The position numbers and the translations under genes are program-made. A stretch of 55,475 nt of DNA from an uncultured Actinomyces sp. (lineage in GTDB: Bacteria; Actinomycetota; Actinomycetes; Actinomycetales; Actinomycetaceae): the NCBI GenBank assembly GCA_938014245.1, contig CALLSD010000041.1, forward strand, positions 1-55,475, written 5' to 3'. Of this stretch, positions 25,650-34,552 are shown in pieces; within the stretch, counting starts at the first letter, position 1, and each line of letters opens with the position of its first letter. The notes under the pieces are model-generated. The model was not told the origin of the DNA, made no database searches, and worked only from the letters and a program-made list of their open reading frames with translations.

Positions 25650-27356
25650 TTACTTCCGCCCGCCTCGCGCGGCGTACTTCTCGACGTGACGCTCAAGTGC
25701 CGCGCGAACAAGGCCCGCGAATAGCGGGTGAGCCTTCGTCGGACGTGACTTGAACTCGGGGTGCGCCTGAGTTGCCACATAGTAGGGGTGCATGGAGCGA
25801 TCTAGCTCGACAAACTCGACCAGGTTCCCATCGGGGGAAGTACCCGAGATGTCCAGGCCAACCGATTCCAGCTGATCGCGGTAGTCGTTATTGACCTCGA
25901 AACGGTGACGGTGGCGCTCCGAAACCTGGGTCTTGCCATAGGCCTCGGCAACAACAGAACCCTCTTGAAGGACCGCGGGGTAAGCGCCCAGTCGCATGGT
26001 TCCGCCCAGATCACCATCGCCCTCAACAATGTCGACCTGGGAGTCCATCGTGTGAACGACCGGATCGGGAGTCTCGGGATCCATCTCGGTCGACGAGGCC
26101 CCCGTCAGCCCCAGCAGATCACGCGCGGCCTCGATGACCATACATTGCAAGCCCAAGCACAGGCCAAGGGTCGGGATCTTATGCTCGCGCGCCCACCGCA
26201 GCGCACCCAACTTGCCTTCAATGCCTCGGATGCCGAAACCACCGGGGACGATGATCGCGTCCACGCCTTCGAGTGCCTTCTGCGCTCCCTCGGGAGTCTC
26301 GCAGGTGTCAGAGGCAACCCAACGCAGGTCCACGCGCGCATTATTCGCAAAACCACCGTGCTTAACAGCCTCGGAAACCGAAAGGTAAGCGTCGTGCAGG
26401 TTGATGTACTTTCCGACCAAGGCGACCTCAACGCGGTACTTCGGGGACTCGACGCGCTCAAGGAGCTCGTTCCACTCACTCCAGTCCACATCGCGGAACG
26501 CCAAGCCCAGTCGCTGGACCAGGAATGCATCCAAGCCCTCGCGGTGCAGTGTCGGGGGGACCTCATAAATAGAGGCCGCATCCTTACATTCGATGACAGC
26601 ATCACGGTCAACATCGCACATGAGTGCAACCTTGCCCTTGATTCCCTCGGGCAGCGGGCGGTCCGTACGCAGCACTAGGGCATCTGGCTGGATACCGATC
26701 GAACGCAGGGTCGCAACCGAGTGCTGGGTCGGCTTGGTCTTGAGTTCACCAGCCGCAGGCAGGAAGGGAATCAGCGCGACGTGAACGAAGGCAACATTGT
26801 CGCGACCCAGGTCGGCGCGCACCTGACGCGCGGCCTCCAAGAAGGGCTGGGACTCGATATCGCCCACGGTTCCGCCAATTTCCGTGATGATGACATCGGG
26901 AGCGTTCCCCTCGGCATCGGGGATGGCCTGCGCGCGCATGACGCGCTTGATCTCATCCGTGATGTGGGGAATGACCTGGACGGTGTCACCCAAGTATTCG
27001 CCGCGGCGTTCCTTTGCGATAACAGTGGAGTACACCTGACCGGTGGTCGCATTCGCCGCGCCGGAGAGGTTCACGTCCAAGAAGCGCTCGTAGTGGCCGA
27101 TATCAAGGTCGGTTTCCGCGCCATCTTCCGTGACGAAAACCTCACCGTGTTGGAAGGGATTCATGGTTCCCGGATCGACATTGATGTAGGGATCGAGCTT
27201 TTGCATGGCAACGCTCAGACCGCGTGAACGCAGCAGGCGCCCCAGCGACGAGGCCGTCAAACCCTTACCTAAAGAAGAAACCACACCTCCGGTGACAAAG
27301 ATGTGGCGAGTGATGTTTTCCTGTGCGTCTTGTCGACGTCCATAGCTGTTTACCAT
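25650..27356 (-). CDS. pyrG: CTP synthase
   Basis: 568 residues. The N-terminal synthetase domain contains RHIFVTGGVVSSLGKGL, LDPYINVDPGTMNPFQHGEV and EIGGTVGDIES. The C-terminal glutaminase has the nucleophile elbow LGLCLGLQCMVIE and the HPEFKSRP histidine. It makes CTP from UTP with glutamine as nitrogen donor. The ATG at 27356 adds about 16 residues before the usual start. Confidence 0.97.
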   Translation of the reverse strand: MVNSYGRRQDAQENITRHIFVTGGVVSSLGKGLTASSLGRLLRSRGLSVAMQKLDPYINVDPGTMNPFQHGEVFVTEDGAETDLDIGHYERFLDVNLSGAANATTGQVYSTVIAKERRGEYLGDTVQVIPHITDEIKRVMRAQAIPDAEGNAPDVIITEIGGTVGDIESQPFLEAARQVRADLGRDNVAFVHVALIPFLPAAGELKTKPTQHSVATLRSIGIQPDALVLRTDRPLPEGIKGKVALMCDVDRDAVIECKDAASIYEVPPTLHREGLDAFLVQRLGLAFRDVDWSEWNELLERVESPKYRVEVALVGKYINLHDAYLSVSEAVKHGGFANNARVDLRWVASDTCETPEGAQKALEGVDAIIVPGGFGIRGIEGKLGALRWAREHKIPTLGLCLGLQCMVIEAARDLLGLTGASSTEMDPETPDPVVHTMDSQVDIVEGDGDLGGTMRLGAYPAVLQEGSVVAEAYGKTQVSERHRHRFEVNNDYRDQLESVGLDISGTSPDGNLVEFVELDRSMHPYYVATQAHPEFKSRPTKAHPLFAGLVRAALERHVEKYAARGGRK

Positions 27357-27367
27357 GGAATCTCAGT

Positions 27368-27997
27368 TTACAACCACCCATTCTCAGTCGCGACCTTGAG
27401 CGCTTCGGCGCGCGTGTGCGCGTGGGTCTTATCCATCGCCGAGCTCACGTAGTTGCGTACCGTCCCCGCCGACAGCATGAGCTCCGAGGCCACGTCCTCC
27501 ACGGTCCCGCCGCTTTCGAAAGCGCGCAGTACCTCGACTTCGCGGGCGCTGAGCGGGCTTTGGCCTTTCGTGAGCGCATCGACCGCGAGTGCGGGGTCAA
27601 CGACGCGAAGCCCCTGTGAGGTTCGACGAATTGCATCGAGCAGTTGAGCAGCGGGAGCGTCCTTGACGACGAAGCCCAATGCGCCGGCATCGAGTGCGCG
27701 CTGGACGTAGCCGGGGCGCCCGAAGGTTGTCACCATGAGTACGCGCGCGGCCGATCCTCGTTCTTTCAGTGCAGTGGCAGTACTGATCCCATCCATGACG
27801 GGCATTTCCACGTCCATGATCACGACCAGCGGGACCTCGCTGCCCGGATGTGCGCTCGTGTGGGCCTCGATTGCAGCCAAGGCCTCGTGCCCATTACCCG
27901 CCTGAGCGACAACTTCCATGTCGTCCTCGAGGTCAATGAGCGCACTCAAGGCACCACGGATCAGGGCCTGGTCGTCGACCACAATCACGTGAATCAT
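27368..27997 (-). CDS. NarL/FixJ-type response regulator
   Basis: 209 residues. The receiver domain has acidic residues VVDD and the phosphoacceptor Asp62 in VIMDVEMPVMDG. The LuxR-type helix-turn-helix is at the C-terminus (LSAREVEVLRAF, GGTVEDVASELMLSAGTVRN). It pairs with the kinase gene directly upstream on the same strand. Its target is probably the adjacent ABC exporter; see the palindrome at 31163. Confidence 0.95.
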   Translation of the reverse strand: MIHVIVVDDQALIRGALSALIDLEDDMEVVAQAGNGHEALAAIEAHTSAHPGSEVPLVVIMDVEMPVMDGISTATALKERGSAARVLMVTTFGRPGYVQRALDAGALGFVVKDAPAAQLLDAIRRTSQGLRVVDPALAVDALTKGQSPLSAREVEVLRAFESGGTVEDVASELMLSAGTVRNYVSSAMDKTHAHTRAEALKVATENGWL

Positions 27998-28047
27998 GCG
28001 GCGTCCTTCGAAGCGCGAGTACTTGACTCGTCAATCGTACACGCAGC

Positions 28048-29202
28048 TCAGAGCGCCTCGCCCTTAAAAGCCAAGCGCAGCTCCCAGGTGCTCCCTTCAC
28101 TCCCCCAGGTCACATCCCCTTCCGAGGCCGCGCGCTCGCGCAGTCCCTCAAGTCCCATTCCCCCACCTCGCGAGGCCACAGAGTACTTCTGCGAGTAACC
28201 GTCGTTTCGCACGAGGACTTCAGCGGGAGTCAGGCGCACGTGGATGCTCTTGGGGTGGGCGTGGGTAATGGCGTTGGCCGTTCCCTCACGGATGATGTGA
28301 GCGGCAAGGGAAGCTCGAGGGCCGGGTGGGATGTCGCCTCGAATATCGGCGGTGAACTCAATCCCCGCTTGCTCGCAAAGTTCGCGCGCCGAATTCACTT
28401 CTTCTTCCGGGGACAAACTGCGCGAGGCCGCAATGATCCCCCGCAGGTCCTCTTTCGCCTGGCGGGATAACTCCAGGGTCTGCGCAATCTGCTCACTGGC
28501 CTCGTCAATCTTTCCCACGGAGAGCAAGCGCTGGGCAAGCTCATTCTTCATGGTGATGACCGTCAGCGAGTGACCCAGAATATCGTGAAGATCCCCAGCA
28601 AAACGCAAGCGTTCGCGCTCGCGAACCAGGCTGATTGCTTGGCGTTGACGCTGTTGCTCTGAGTGGTGATTATCGAAACTACGACGCACGGCCAGGGTTA
28701 ATCCCAAAACCATCAGCAGCGCGATGATCGCGTAGCTCAGGGCCAGCGCGTCGATGCTGCCAATGGGCAACAAGATGGCAATGACTTCCCAGCCGACAAG
28801 TGCCGCTAGGCCGGGAAGCACATATTTCCTGGGGGCTTGAAGGTTCCAGCCCGCAATTGAGTAGGTGATGAAAAGGGCCGAGGTTACTCGCGATGCGCCG
28901 GCGATAACCAGGACGAGTCCCAGTGCAATCACCAGTGCCAGCAGGACACCGTGCGAGATCCACATTTTCTTGGTGATGCGCGCTCCCCATTCGGGGGTTG
29001 GGTTCACGACGTAGATCGCGATATCGGCGACTGCGACTGCAAGAGTGAGGGCCAGGATCACTACCGTCATGCCGAAAGATTCGACACTCGGGACCATGAC
29101 CAGGGGGAATGCCAAGAAAGCCAGGTAGGGAAGTGCCCACAACACTGCGGACAAGCGCGGGTGGCGCTGCGTCCACGATGCTTTGGCTGTGGTGGTGTCC
29201 AT
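28048..29202 (-). CDS. Sensor histidine kinase (HisKA_3/DesK type)
   Basis: 384 residues from the ATG at 29202 behind GGGAGAGGGAAGAG; the frame extends to 29304 without a better start. Several membrane helices occupy residues about 17-172, with little sequence outside the membrane, so it probably senses in or at the membrane. The phosphoacceptor His206 lies in DLHDILGHSLTVI. The ATP-binding part has IIREGTANAITHAHP and GGGMGLEGLRERA. It is encoded between the ABC permease and its response regulator. Confidence 0.94.
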   Translation of the reverse strand: MDTTTAKASWTQRHPRLSAVLWALPYLAFLAFPLVMVPSVESFGMTVVILALTLAVAVADIAIYVVNPTPEWGARITKKMWISHGVLLALVIALGLVLVIAGASRVTSALFITYSIAGWNLQAPRKYVLPGLAALVGWEVIAILLPIGSIDALALSYAIIALLMVLGLTLAVRRSFDNHHSEQQRQRQAISLVRERERLRFAGDLHDILGHSLTVITMKNELAQRLLSVGKIDEASEQIAQTLELSRQAKEDLRGIIAASRSLSPEEEVNSARELCEQAGIEFTADIRGDIPPGPRASLAAHIIREGTANAITHAHPKSIHVRLTPAEVLVRNDGYSQKYSVASRGGGMGLEGLRERAASEGDVTWGSEGSTWELRLAFKGEAL

Positions 29203-29257
29203 ACTCTTCCCTCTCCCGGCTATTTCCTGGAATTCTTCGTGTGGCACGTGAAGTCTG

Positions 29258-30058
29258 TCAGCGATCAGTGTCCCTGTGCTGCGCCCAAACTGCAAGCACG
29301 ACAAAGGGAATGAACCAGGCCGCTGCAGAAATTACCCAGGTCCACTTGAAGGAATCGAAACCGTATAGGGGCAGTTGCGAGAGGTAGAAGATCCCGTAGA
29401 AGGGGCTTCCCGGGGCGATGGTCTTGAAGAAACTCCCCATGGAGTCGATCGGGATGAACATTCCCGCAAGGAATGCGCCCAAGACGACAACGCCGTTAAT
29501 CACTGCGAAGGAGGTATCCGAACGCAGGAGGAATCCCAGTGCCAGACCCAGTGTTGCTGACATCATGGCCGCAGCTAGGACAATCAGGGCGCTTTGGATC
29601 CAGGCTGCGGGAGTCATGCGTGCTCCAGTCGCATACCCCACGCCGTAGGTGATGGCAATGACGACTGCGCTCATGGAGATTGCTGCGACCAGACGGGAGA
29701 AGATGAAGGCTCCGGAGCTCACGGGAGTGAGCGCGAAGAGGCGAGATGTTCCGGACGTGCGCTCCAGGGCGACGACCGTTGCAGCTGATGCCCCGGCGAT
29801 CATCACGCCGTAGAGGGTCATGGAGACGAGGACAGTTGCACCGACATTGGCGTTGACGGCCCACTCTTTCGAGTATTCCTGTCCGGCGCCGAACATCATG
29901 TAGAGGAAGATCGGCAGAATCAGTGCGAAACCGAACATGGCCGGGTTTGCCACCAGTTTGAGGAAGGCCTTCCAGGTGAGCATCCCGATTCCTTCCCATG
30001 AGCTAACTGCGGTGCGCTTGCTCCAGGGGTTGGTTTCTGCGTGAGTGTGCGTTGTCAT
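29258..30058 (-). CDS. ABC-2 type exporter permease
   Basis: 266 residues with about six membrane helices after a roughly 30-residue cytoplasmic head. Features such as LERTSGTSRLFALTPVSS and the hydrophobic C-terminal half match ABC-2 permeases of the drug/lantibiotic exporter type. It is encoded directly downstream of its ATPase and upstream of the kinase-regulator pair. This is a common four-gene arrangement in which the exporter and its membrane sensor respond to the same compound. Confidence 0.9.
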   Translation of the reverse strand: MTTHTHAETNPWSKRTAVSSWEGIGMLTWKAFLKLVANPAMFGFALILPIFLYMMFGAGQEYSKEWAVNANVGATVLVSMTLYGVMIAGASAATVVALERTSGTSRLFALTPVSSGAFIFSRLVAAISMSAVVIAITYGVGYATGARMTPAAWIQSALIVLAAAMMSATLGLALGFLLRSDTSFAVINGVVVLGAFLAGMFIPIDSMGSFFKTIAPGSPFYGIFYLSQLPLYGFDSFKWTWVISAAAWFIPFVVLAVWAQHRDTDR

Positions 30059-30115
30059 TTTGAATCCTTATATACGTAAAAAGCTGTGGGGAAATCTGCG
30101 AGGCTCGGGCTGGCT

Positions 30116-31105
30116 TTACTGAGTGAGCTCCGAGAAAACGTCCTCGAGGCTGGAGAAGACGACCTCGAACTCGCGAGCATTCTCAAGGCCAATGACGAAG
30201 CGCGCTGCCTCATCGGAGAAGGTCGTGCGGAACTCTACGCGCACCCACTGTTCACCGTCGCCACTCTCCCCCACGGAACTTTCGGTATCGGATTGACGGA
30301 CCTTGGCCTCGGCAATTTCGCTGAGCTCCCACGTCGTTCCCAATTCTTCGGCGCGAGCAGCCAAGGAGGCGCGGACCTCGCCCAGGCGCGCGCGGGGAAC
30401 AGAGAAGGCAAGGCGCGTTGTCGAGTGGGCGCGACGGATTTCCTCGGTCGGGGCGTCGGCGGTGATTTCGCCGGCGTTGACGATGATTGTGCGCTCGGCG
30501 TAGTCCTGCGCCTCGGCCAGGTAGTGGGTGGCGAAGAGGATCGTCTTGCCTTTCGAGGCCTGGGCGCTCATGAGTTCCCAGAATTCCTTGCGCATGCTTG
30601 CGTCCATGCCGGCGGTCGGCTCGTCGAGGATGATGAGTTCGGGGTCGGGCAGGAGGGCAAGCGCGAGGCGGACGCGTTGCTGCTCGCCGCCGGAAAGCTT
30701 GCGAATCTTGCGCGCGAGGAGGTGTCGGAGGTAGGTCTCGTCAACGATGGGGTCGATGGTTTCTTCGCGCTTGTAGACGCGGGCGAAGAGCTTGAGGAGT
30801 TCTGCGACGGTGTAGTCATTGGGCAGTGCGCCGGTTTGCAGCACGACTCCCACGAGGCGGCGACGAATCGCTTCCTTGGCGCTCATGCCGAAAACTTCGA
30901 CCGTGCCGCCATTGGCCTCTTGCAGGCCCAAGATGATGTCGATCGTCGTGCTCTTTCCTGCGCCATTGCGGCCCAAGAATGCGACGATTTCGCCGGAATC
31001 GACGCGCATGTTGATTCCTTTGAGGGCCTGAACCTGCCCGTAGGTTTTGACGAGGCCTTCGGCGAAGATCGCCGGTGTGGTGGAGTGATCCGTGTTTGTG
31101 TTCAT
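30116..31105 (-). CDS. ABC exporter ATPase
   Basis: 329 residues from the ATG at 31105 (GAGG just upstream). Walker A is GRNGAGKST, the signature LSGGEQQRVR and Walker B LIILDEPTAGMD, with the switch histidine in ATHYL. The C-terminal extension of about 100 residues (after residue 225) is usual in the drug-exporter (DRA) group. It energises the permease at 29258. Confidence 0.95.
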   Translation of the reverse strand: MNTNTDHSTTPAIFAEGLVKTYGQVQALKGINMRVDSGEIVAFLGRNGAGKSTTIDIILGLQEANGGTVEVFGMSAKEAIRRRLVGVVLQTGALPNDYTVAELLKLFARVYKREETIDPIVDETYLRHLLARKIRKLSGGEQQRVRLALALLPDPELIILDEPTAGMDASMRKEFWELMSAQASKGKTILFATHYLAEAQDYAERTIIVNAGEITADAPTEEIRRAHSTTRLAFSVPRARLGEVRASLAARAEELGTTWELSEIAEAKVRQSDTESSVGESGDGEQWVRVEFRTTFSDEAARFVIGLENAREFEVVFSSLEDVFSELTQ

Positions 31106-31162
31106 GCCTCTAGTCAACCGTCGAGGCGCAAAGGGCAACAGTGGCGTTTGAACGAAGTTTCA

Positions 31163-31178
31163 CATGACACTTGTCATG
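31163..31178. promoter_or_regulatory. Palindromic operator candidate upstream of the ABC exporter operon
   Basis: CATGACA-CT-TGTCATG is a perfect inverted repeat, 58 bases upstream of the ATPase start and 34 bases upstream of the divergent GNAT gene. Its placement suggests binding by the NarL-type regulator of this operon, but no binding evidence is available from sequence. Confidence 0.6.
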
Positions 31179-31211
31179 AGATCTTTATGAGGCTTCTTCT
31201 ACTATTAAGGG

Positions 31212-31832
31212 GTGAGTTCTTGCGATTCCCATTTAATTACTCTCCCCGTCCGCCGTTTTTCACACTTCTATCCTCAAGTTCGCGCGCTACTCACCGAGGC
31301 TTTCCCCTCTTCTGAACTCGTGCCTGAATGGGTACTCAACACCTTCGCACTGCGTCGTTCCATTGATTTTCTGGCTTACTTTGATCCCGCTCAAGAGTCG
31401 AGTTTTTGCGGGATTACCCTCACGATTCACTCTGAGGATTTACTCTTTGTCATTTTTCTGGCAACGGACCGTTCCGCACGTTCCAAGGGGTATGGTTCGC
31501 GCATCCTGTCCCAACTCAAGGAGCACTACCCCGAACACGCGATTGCCCTGGAAATTGAACCGATGCTTCGCGATGCCGAGAATTTTCACCAGCGCGAGAG
31601 GCGACTGGCTTTCTATCAACGCAATGGCTTCGACGAGACCGGGTTGTTTACGAATTATGAGGGCGAGAACTACGAGATCTTGCTCTACCTACCCGCGCTG
31701 CTTCCCGACGAAGGTGCGACAGCGCAGCGCTACAAGGATTTAGGCGTATTGTGTGGAGCCCTTGAGGAGCTCCTGTCGTCTTTGACCATGCCGGTCTTCA
31801 TCCCCACCATCCACGTCGGCATGAGGGAATAG
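31212..31832 (+). CDS. GNAT-family acetyltransferase
   Basis: 206 residues. The acetyl-CoA motif A is seen as VIFLATDRSARSKGYGSRIL, followed by ALEIEP and FYQRNGF, standard for GNAT proteins. Substrate unknown. Start GTG at 31212 follows AAGG closely. A -10-like TACTAT ends 6 bases before the GTG, so a leaderless transcript is possible. It is convergent with the low-GC operon that follows, with only 12 bases between stops. Confidence 0.85.
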   Translation: MSSCDSHLITLPVRRFSHFYPQVRALLTEAFPSSELVPEWVLNTFALRRSIDFLAYFDPAQESSFCGITLTIHSEDLLFVIFLATDRSARSKGYGSRILSQLKEHYPEHAIALEIEPMLRDAENFHQRERRLAFYQRNGFDETGLFTNYEGENYEILLYLPALLPDEGATAQRYKDLGVLCGALEELLSSLTMPVFIPTIHVGMRE

Positions 31833-31844
31833 CCGAGGCCGAGG

Positions 31845-32987
31845 CTACGCGGCAGGGTCTGGTAGGTCGCGGTGGTCGTTGGGAATCAACACCGTCGGGT
31901 CAGACACAGAACCATCAGAAGGACGAGCACCACTCTTGTAACTAAACTCCGTATTCTCCTGGCGAAGAATGACCGTCACAAGCCCCCCATTCTTCTCATC
32001 CTTCCACGCAAGATAGTGGCCAACCCCAGGTACCGGACTGGCATAGTCATACACCAACTCATAGCCCAGCGGATTCAAACGAGCATTCCCCCACTCAACA
32101 ACCCGCCCCACATCACGCGGACCACACTGAACACGCTGGCTCTCAAGCCAATACTCTGGAGTGGGATACCTCTTCCTCGTTTCCATCTCGCTAGGGCTGC
32201 TGTGAGCCACGTAATACGGCGAATCACCAACAATTTCGTCTCTGAAACTCAAAATCTCCGGCTCAACCTCACGCTCAAACACCTCAATCGACTGACGTTT
32301 TCTCTCCAACTCGCTGCCATCAGTCTCTGGAAATCTAGGCGCGTCCCTATCAAAATCCCAAATACTGGGAAGACTAGGACTCACATATCCGGCAACATCC
32401 CGAGAATCATTAGGAATCAGCACCCGCGGATCAGGCACAGAACCATCAGAAGGACGATCTTGGGTGTCATATTGAAAAGCCAATGACTGATCCCTAATTA
32501 AGATTTCAACACGCCCTCCATTCTTATTGTCACGCCAAAGCAGACTCTCCTGATCATGCACAATCGATACATACCCAAGGGGTTCGAGATACCGGCCGAG
32601 AATATCTTCAACGCGGTCTGGGGATTGGGTACCCCCACGTACTCTCTGACTGGACAGCTCCCATCCATCGTAGAGACGACTAATTTTGCTCTTCTCAGTC
32701 TCAGGACGAAGAGACTGAGAACCACTAAAAATTTCATTTCGTGCGGAAAGAATGCGCGGCTCCACATCACGCTGAAACGCCTCAATCGACACACGTTTCT
32801 CAAAAGGAAGATCCCCACCCTCACGCGGGGGAATATCGATGTAAGGGAGCGAGATAATTCCAATAAACACCCATATCGCGAATAGGAATCCCACCACTGC
32901 GCCTATAAAACGCAGCACGTACCGCAAATAGCGCTTTACGCGCCCTCGCTGCATTCCACGCGTGGACTGCGAATCAGACACCACCAC
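31845..32987 (-). CDS. Membrane-anchored repeat protein B of the low-GC operon, unknown function
   Basis: 380 residues. A basic N-terminus and one membrane helix (about 21-47) are followed by an exported domain. It is built as two related halves: each contains an E-x-x-x-R-x-V-E-P-x-I-L-S/T-A/F-R motif and ends in RPSDGSV-DP-VLIPND-RD. The C-terminal half is nearly identical to that of the protein encoded at 33443-34552, and the DNA aligns without gaps. I recognise no named family. Base composition is lower in GC than the flanks. It is the last gene of a four-gene operon; an accessory or immunity role to the hydrolase is a guess. Confidence 0.75.
   Translation of the reverse strand: MVVSDSQSTRGMQRGRVKRYLRYVLRFIGAVVGFLFAIWVFIGIISLPYIDIPPREGGDLPFEKRVSIEAFQRDVEPRILSARNEIFSGSQSLRPETEKSKISRLYDGWELSSQRVRGGTQSPDRVEDILGRYLEPLGYVSIVHDQESLLWRDNKNGGRVEILIRDQSLAFQYDTQDRPSDGSVPDPRVLIPNDSRDVAGYVSPSLPSIWDFDRDAPRFPETDGSELERKRQSIEVFEREVEPEILSFRDEIVGDSPYYVAHSSPSEMETRKRYPTPEYWLESQRVQCGPRDVGRVVEWGNARLNPLGYELVYDYASPVPGVGHYLAWKDEKNGGLVTVILRQENTEFSYKSGARPSDGSVSDPTVLIPNDHRDLPDPAA
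31856..32459. repeat. Direct repeat, copy 1 (3' part of protein B gene)
   Basis: This segment aligns base for base with 33466-34069 at a constant offset of 1610 with no gaps. The stretch 31980-32137 is almost identical and the rest moderately similar. It reflects duplication of the membrane-protein gene followed by recent gene conversion or uneven divergence. Confidence 0.85.
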
Positions 32988-33042
32988 ACCTCCTCGCTCT
33001 AATCAAACAGGCACCGCCTTGCCACTCAATCATCGCGACGCT

Positions 33043-33441
33043 CTACTGATTGAGCTGTTCCGCGCGTTGGACCAAATCAGGACGCGCATTGACCGCCGCC
33101 GCATACGCACGCTGCGTGCCCTCCGGCATCCCAACTCCCCCAAAGGCGGCCGAGCTTAAGCGACGAATCGTCCGCTGCTGCTCCTCTTCAAGGTCAAGTA
33201 AGTCCTTCCCCGTCTTCCGGTACAAATCACCCAACTCTTCTATTGCACTAATCGAACGGCGCCTGCGCAGGTTGACTCGTTCCTCAACTGAACGCGCGCA
33301 GGAAAGATGAGCAATCCCCGGTAGGTTCTGTTCAATTAATGATGAGAAAAACACTTCGGTTTTCCCCATTCCCGCGCGCAAATCACCCAAACTACGAGCA
33401 AGGGCTTCATAGGCCCCCTCACGGAAAGAAATATCAGTCAT
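33043..33441 (-). CDS. Small helical protein of the low-GC operon
   Basis: 132 residues, almost entirely predicted helix with a charged, heptad-like centre (SAIEELGDLYRKTGKDLLDL and on). No signal peptide or membrane helix is seen. Size and helical-hairpin character resemble WXG100/ESX-associated small proteins, but no W-x-G motif is visible. Start is one base after the stop of protein A, so it is translationally linked. I do not recognise a family. Confidence 0.7.
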   Translation of the reverse strand: MTDISFREGAYEALARSLGDLRAGMGKTEVFFSSLIEQNLPGIAHLSCARSVEERVNLRRRRSISAIEELGDLYRKTGKDLLDLEEEQQRTIRRLSSAAFGGVGMPEGTQRAYAAAVNARPDLVQRAEQLNQ

Positions 33442-33442
33442 C

Positions 33443-34552
33443 TCAGTGTCCCGTCTTATCCAAGGGGTCTGGTAGGTCGCGGTGGTCGTTGGGAATCAAC
33501 ACCGTCGGGTCAGGCAGAGAACCATCAGAAGGACGATTCCCACTCTCATAACTAAATTCCGTGTTCTTTTCGCGAAGAATAACCGTCACAAGCCCCCCAT
33601 TCTTCTCATCCTTCCACGCAAGGTAGTGGCCAACCCCAGGTACCGGACTGGCATAGTCATACACCAACTCATAGCCCAGCGGATTCAAACGAGCATTCCC
33701 CCACTCAACAACCCGCCCCACATCACGCGGACCACACTGAACACGCTGACTCTTAAACCAATACCGCTTAACGAGAAGATCCTTCTCATTCGCATCCATC
33801 TCACTAGGTCTACGAGCCACGTAATACGGTGAATCACCAACAATTTCGTCTCTGAAACTCAAAATCCCCGGCTCAACCTCACGCTCAAACACCTCAATCG
33901 ACTGACGATCACTCAACGACTTACTGCCCTCAGTCTTTGGAAATTCAGGTGCGTCCCGATCCAAATCCCAAATACTGGGGACACTATCACTCACGTATCC
34001 GGCAACATCCCGAGAATCATTAGGAATCAACACCCGCGGATCAGGCACAGAACCATCAGAAGGACGCTCTCCGCTCTCATAAGCAAAACTCGTCCAATCC
34101 CCATTGATATTCACATCGACTGTTCCGCCATTGTCATAGTCGCGCCATACCAAGCTGCGTGAACCGTCTTTGTAAGTCTTATCCAAAGCAAGAACATAAC
34201 CATAAGGTTCCACATAATCACGCATGACCTCGTAGACTGCGTCCACAGACACTTTAGCCCCATCGGTGTTCTGGCTATACAAAGTCCACGATTCACCCAC
34301 AGCCGTACTTATCCTACTGCCCTCCGAATAGGGGCGTACTCCACCGGTATCTTCAAACAGCGCCTGCCGAGCAGTGAGAATATGAGGCTCCACATCACGC
34401 TGAAACGCCTCAATCGACACACGCTTCTCCAAAGGAAGACGCCCATCCATCGACGGCAAACCATCATCATGCAACAACGCATAAAACGAAAACACAAAAA
34501 AACCCACAACAGCGCACGCAAGCACCACAACCACACGCCAAAAATGCTTCAT
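33443..34552 (-). CDS. Membrane-anchored repeat protein A of the low-GC operon, unknown function
   Basis: 369 residues; paralogue of the protein at 31845-32987. One N-terminal membrane helix (about 5-27) precedes the exported part. It has the same two-half structure, each half ending in RPSDGS-(V/L)-PDP-VLIPND-RD, with a shared central VAGYVS/DRDAP region. The ATG overlaps the hydrolase stop (ATGA), so production is coupled to the enzyme. The C-terminal half is almost identical to protein B, while the N-terminal half has diverged. Confidence 0.77.
   Translation of the reverse strand: MKHFWRVVVVLACAVVGFFVFSFYALLHDDGLPSMDGRLPLEKRVSIEAFQRDVEPHILTARQALFEDTGGVRPYSEGSRISTAVGESWTLYSQNTDGAKVSVDAVYEVMRDYVEPYGYVLALDKTYKDGSRSLVWRDYDNGGTVDVNINGDWTSFAYESGERPSDGSVPDPRVLIPNDSRDVAGYVSDSVPSIWDLDRDAPEFPKTEGSKSLSDRQSIEVFEREVEPGILSFRDEIVGDSPYYVARRPSEMDANEKDLLVKRYWFKSQRVQCGPRDVGRVVEWGNARLNPLGYELVYDYASPVPGVGHYLAWKDEKNGGLVTVILREKNTEFSYESGNRPSDGSLPDPTVLIPNDHRDLPDPLDKTGH
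33466..34069. repeat. Direct repeat, copy 2 (3' part of protein A gene)
   Basis: Partner of the segment at 31856-32459, offset 1610. See that entry for how similarity varies along it. Confidence 0.85.

Noticed and set aside
30086..31315. A 409-codon plus-strand frame opposite the ABC ATPase
   Set aside because: The minus strand carries Walker A, signature and Walker B motifs; the plus frame has none.
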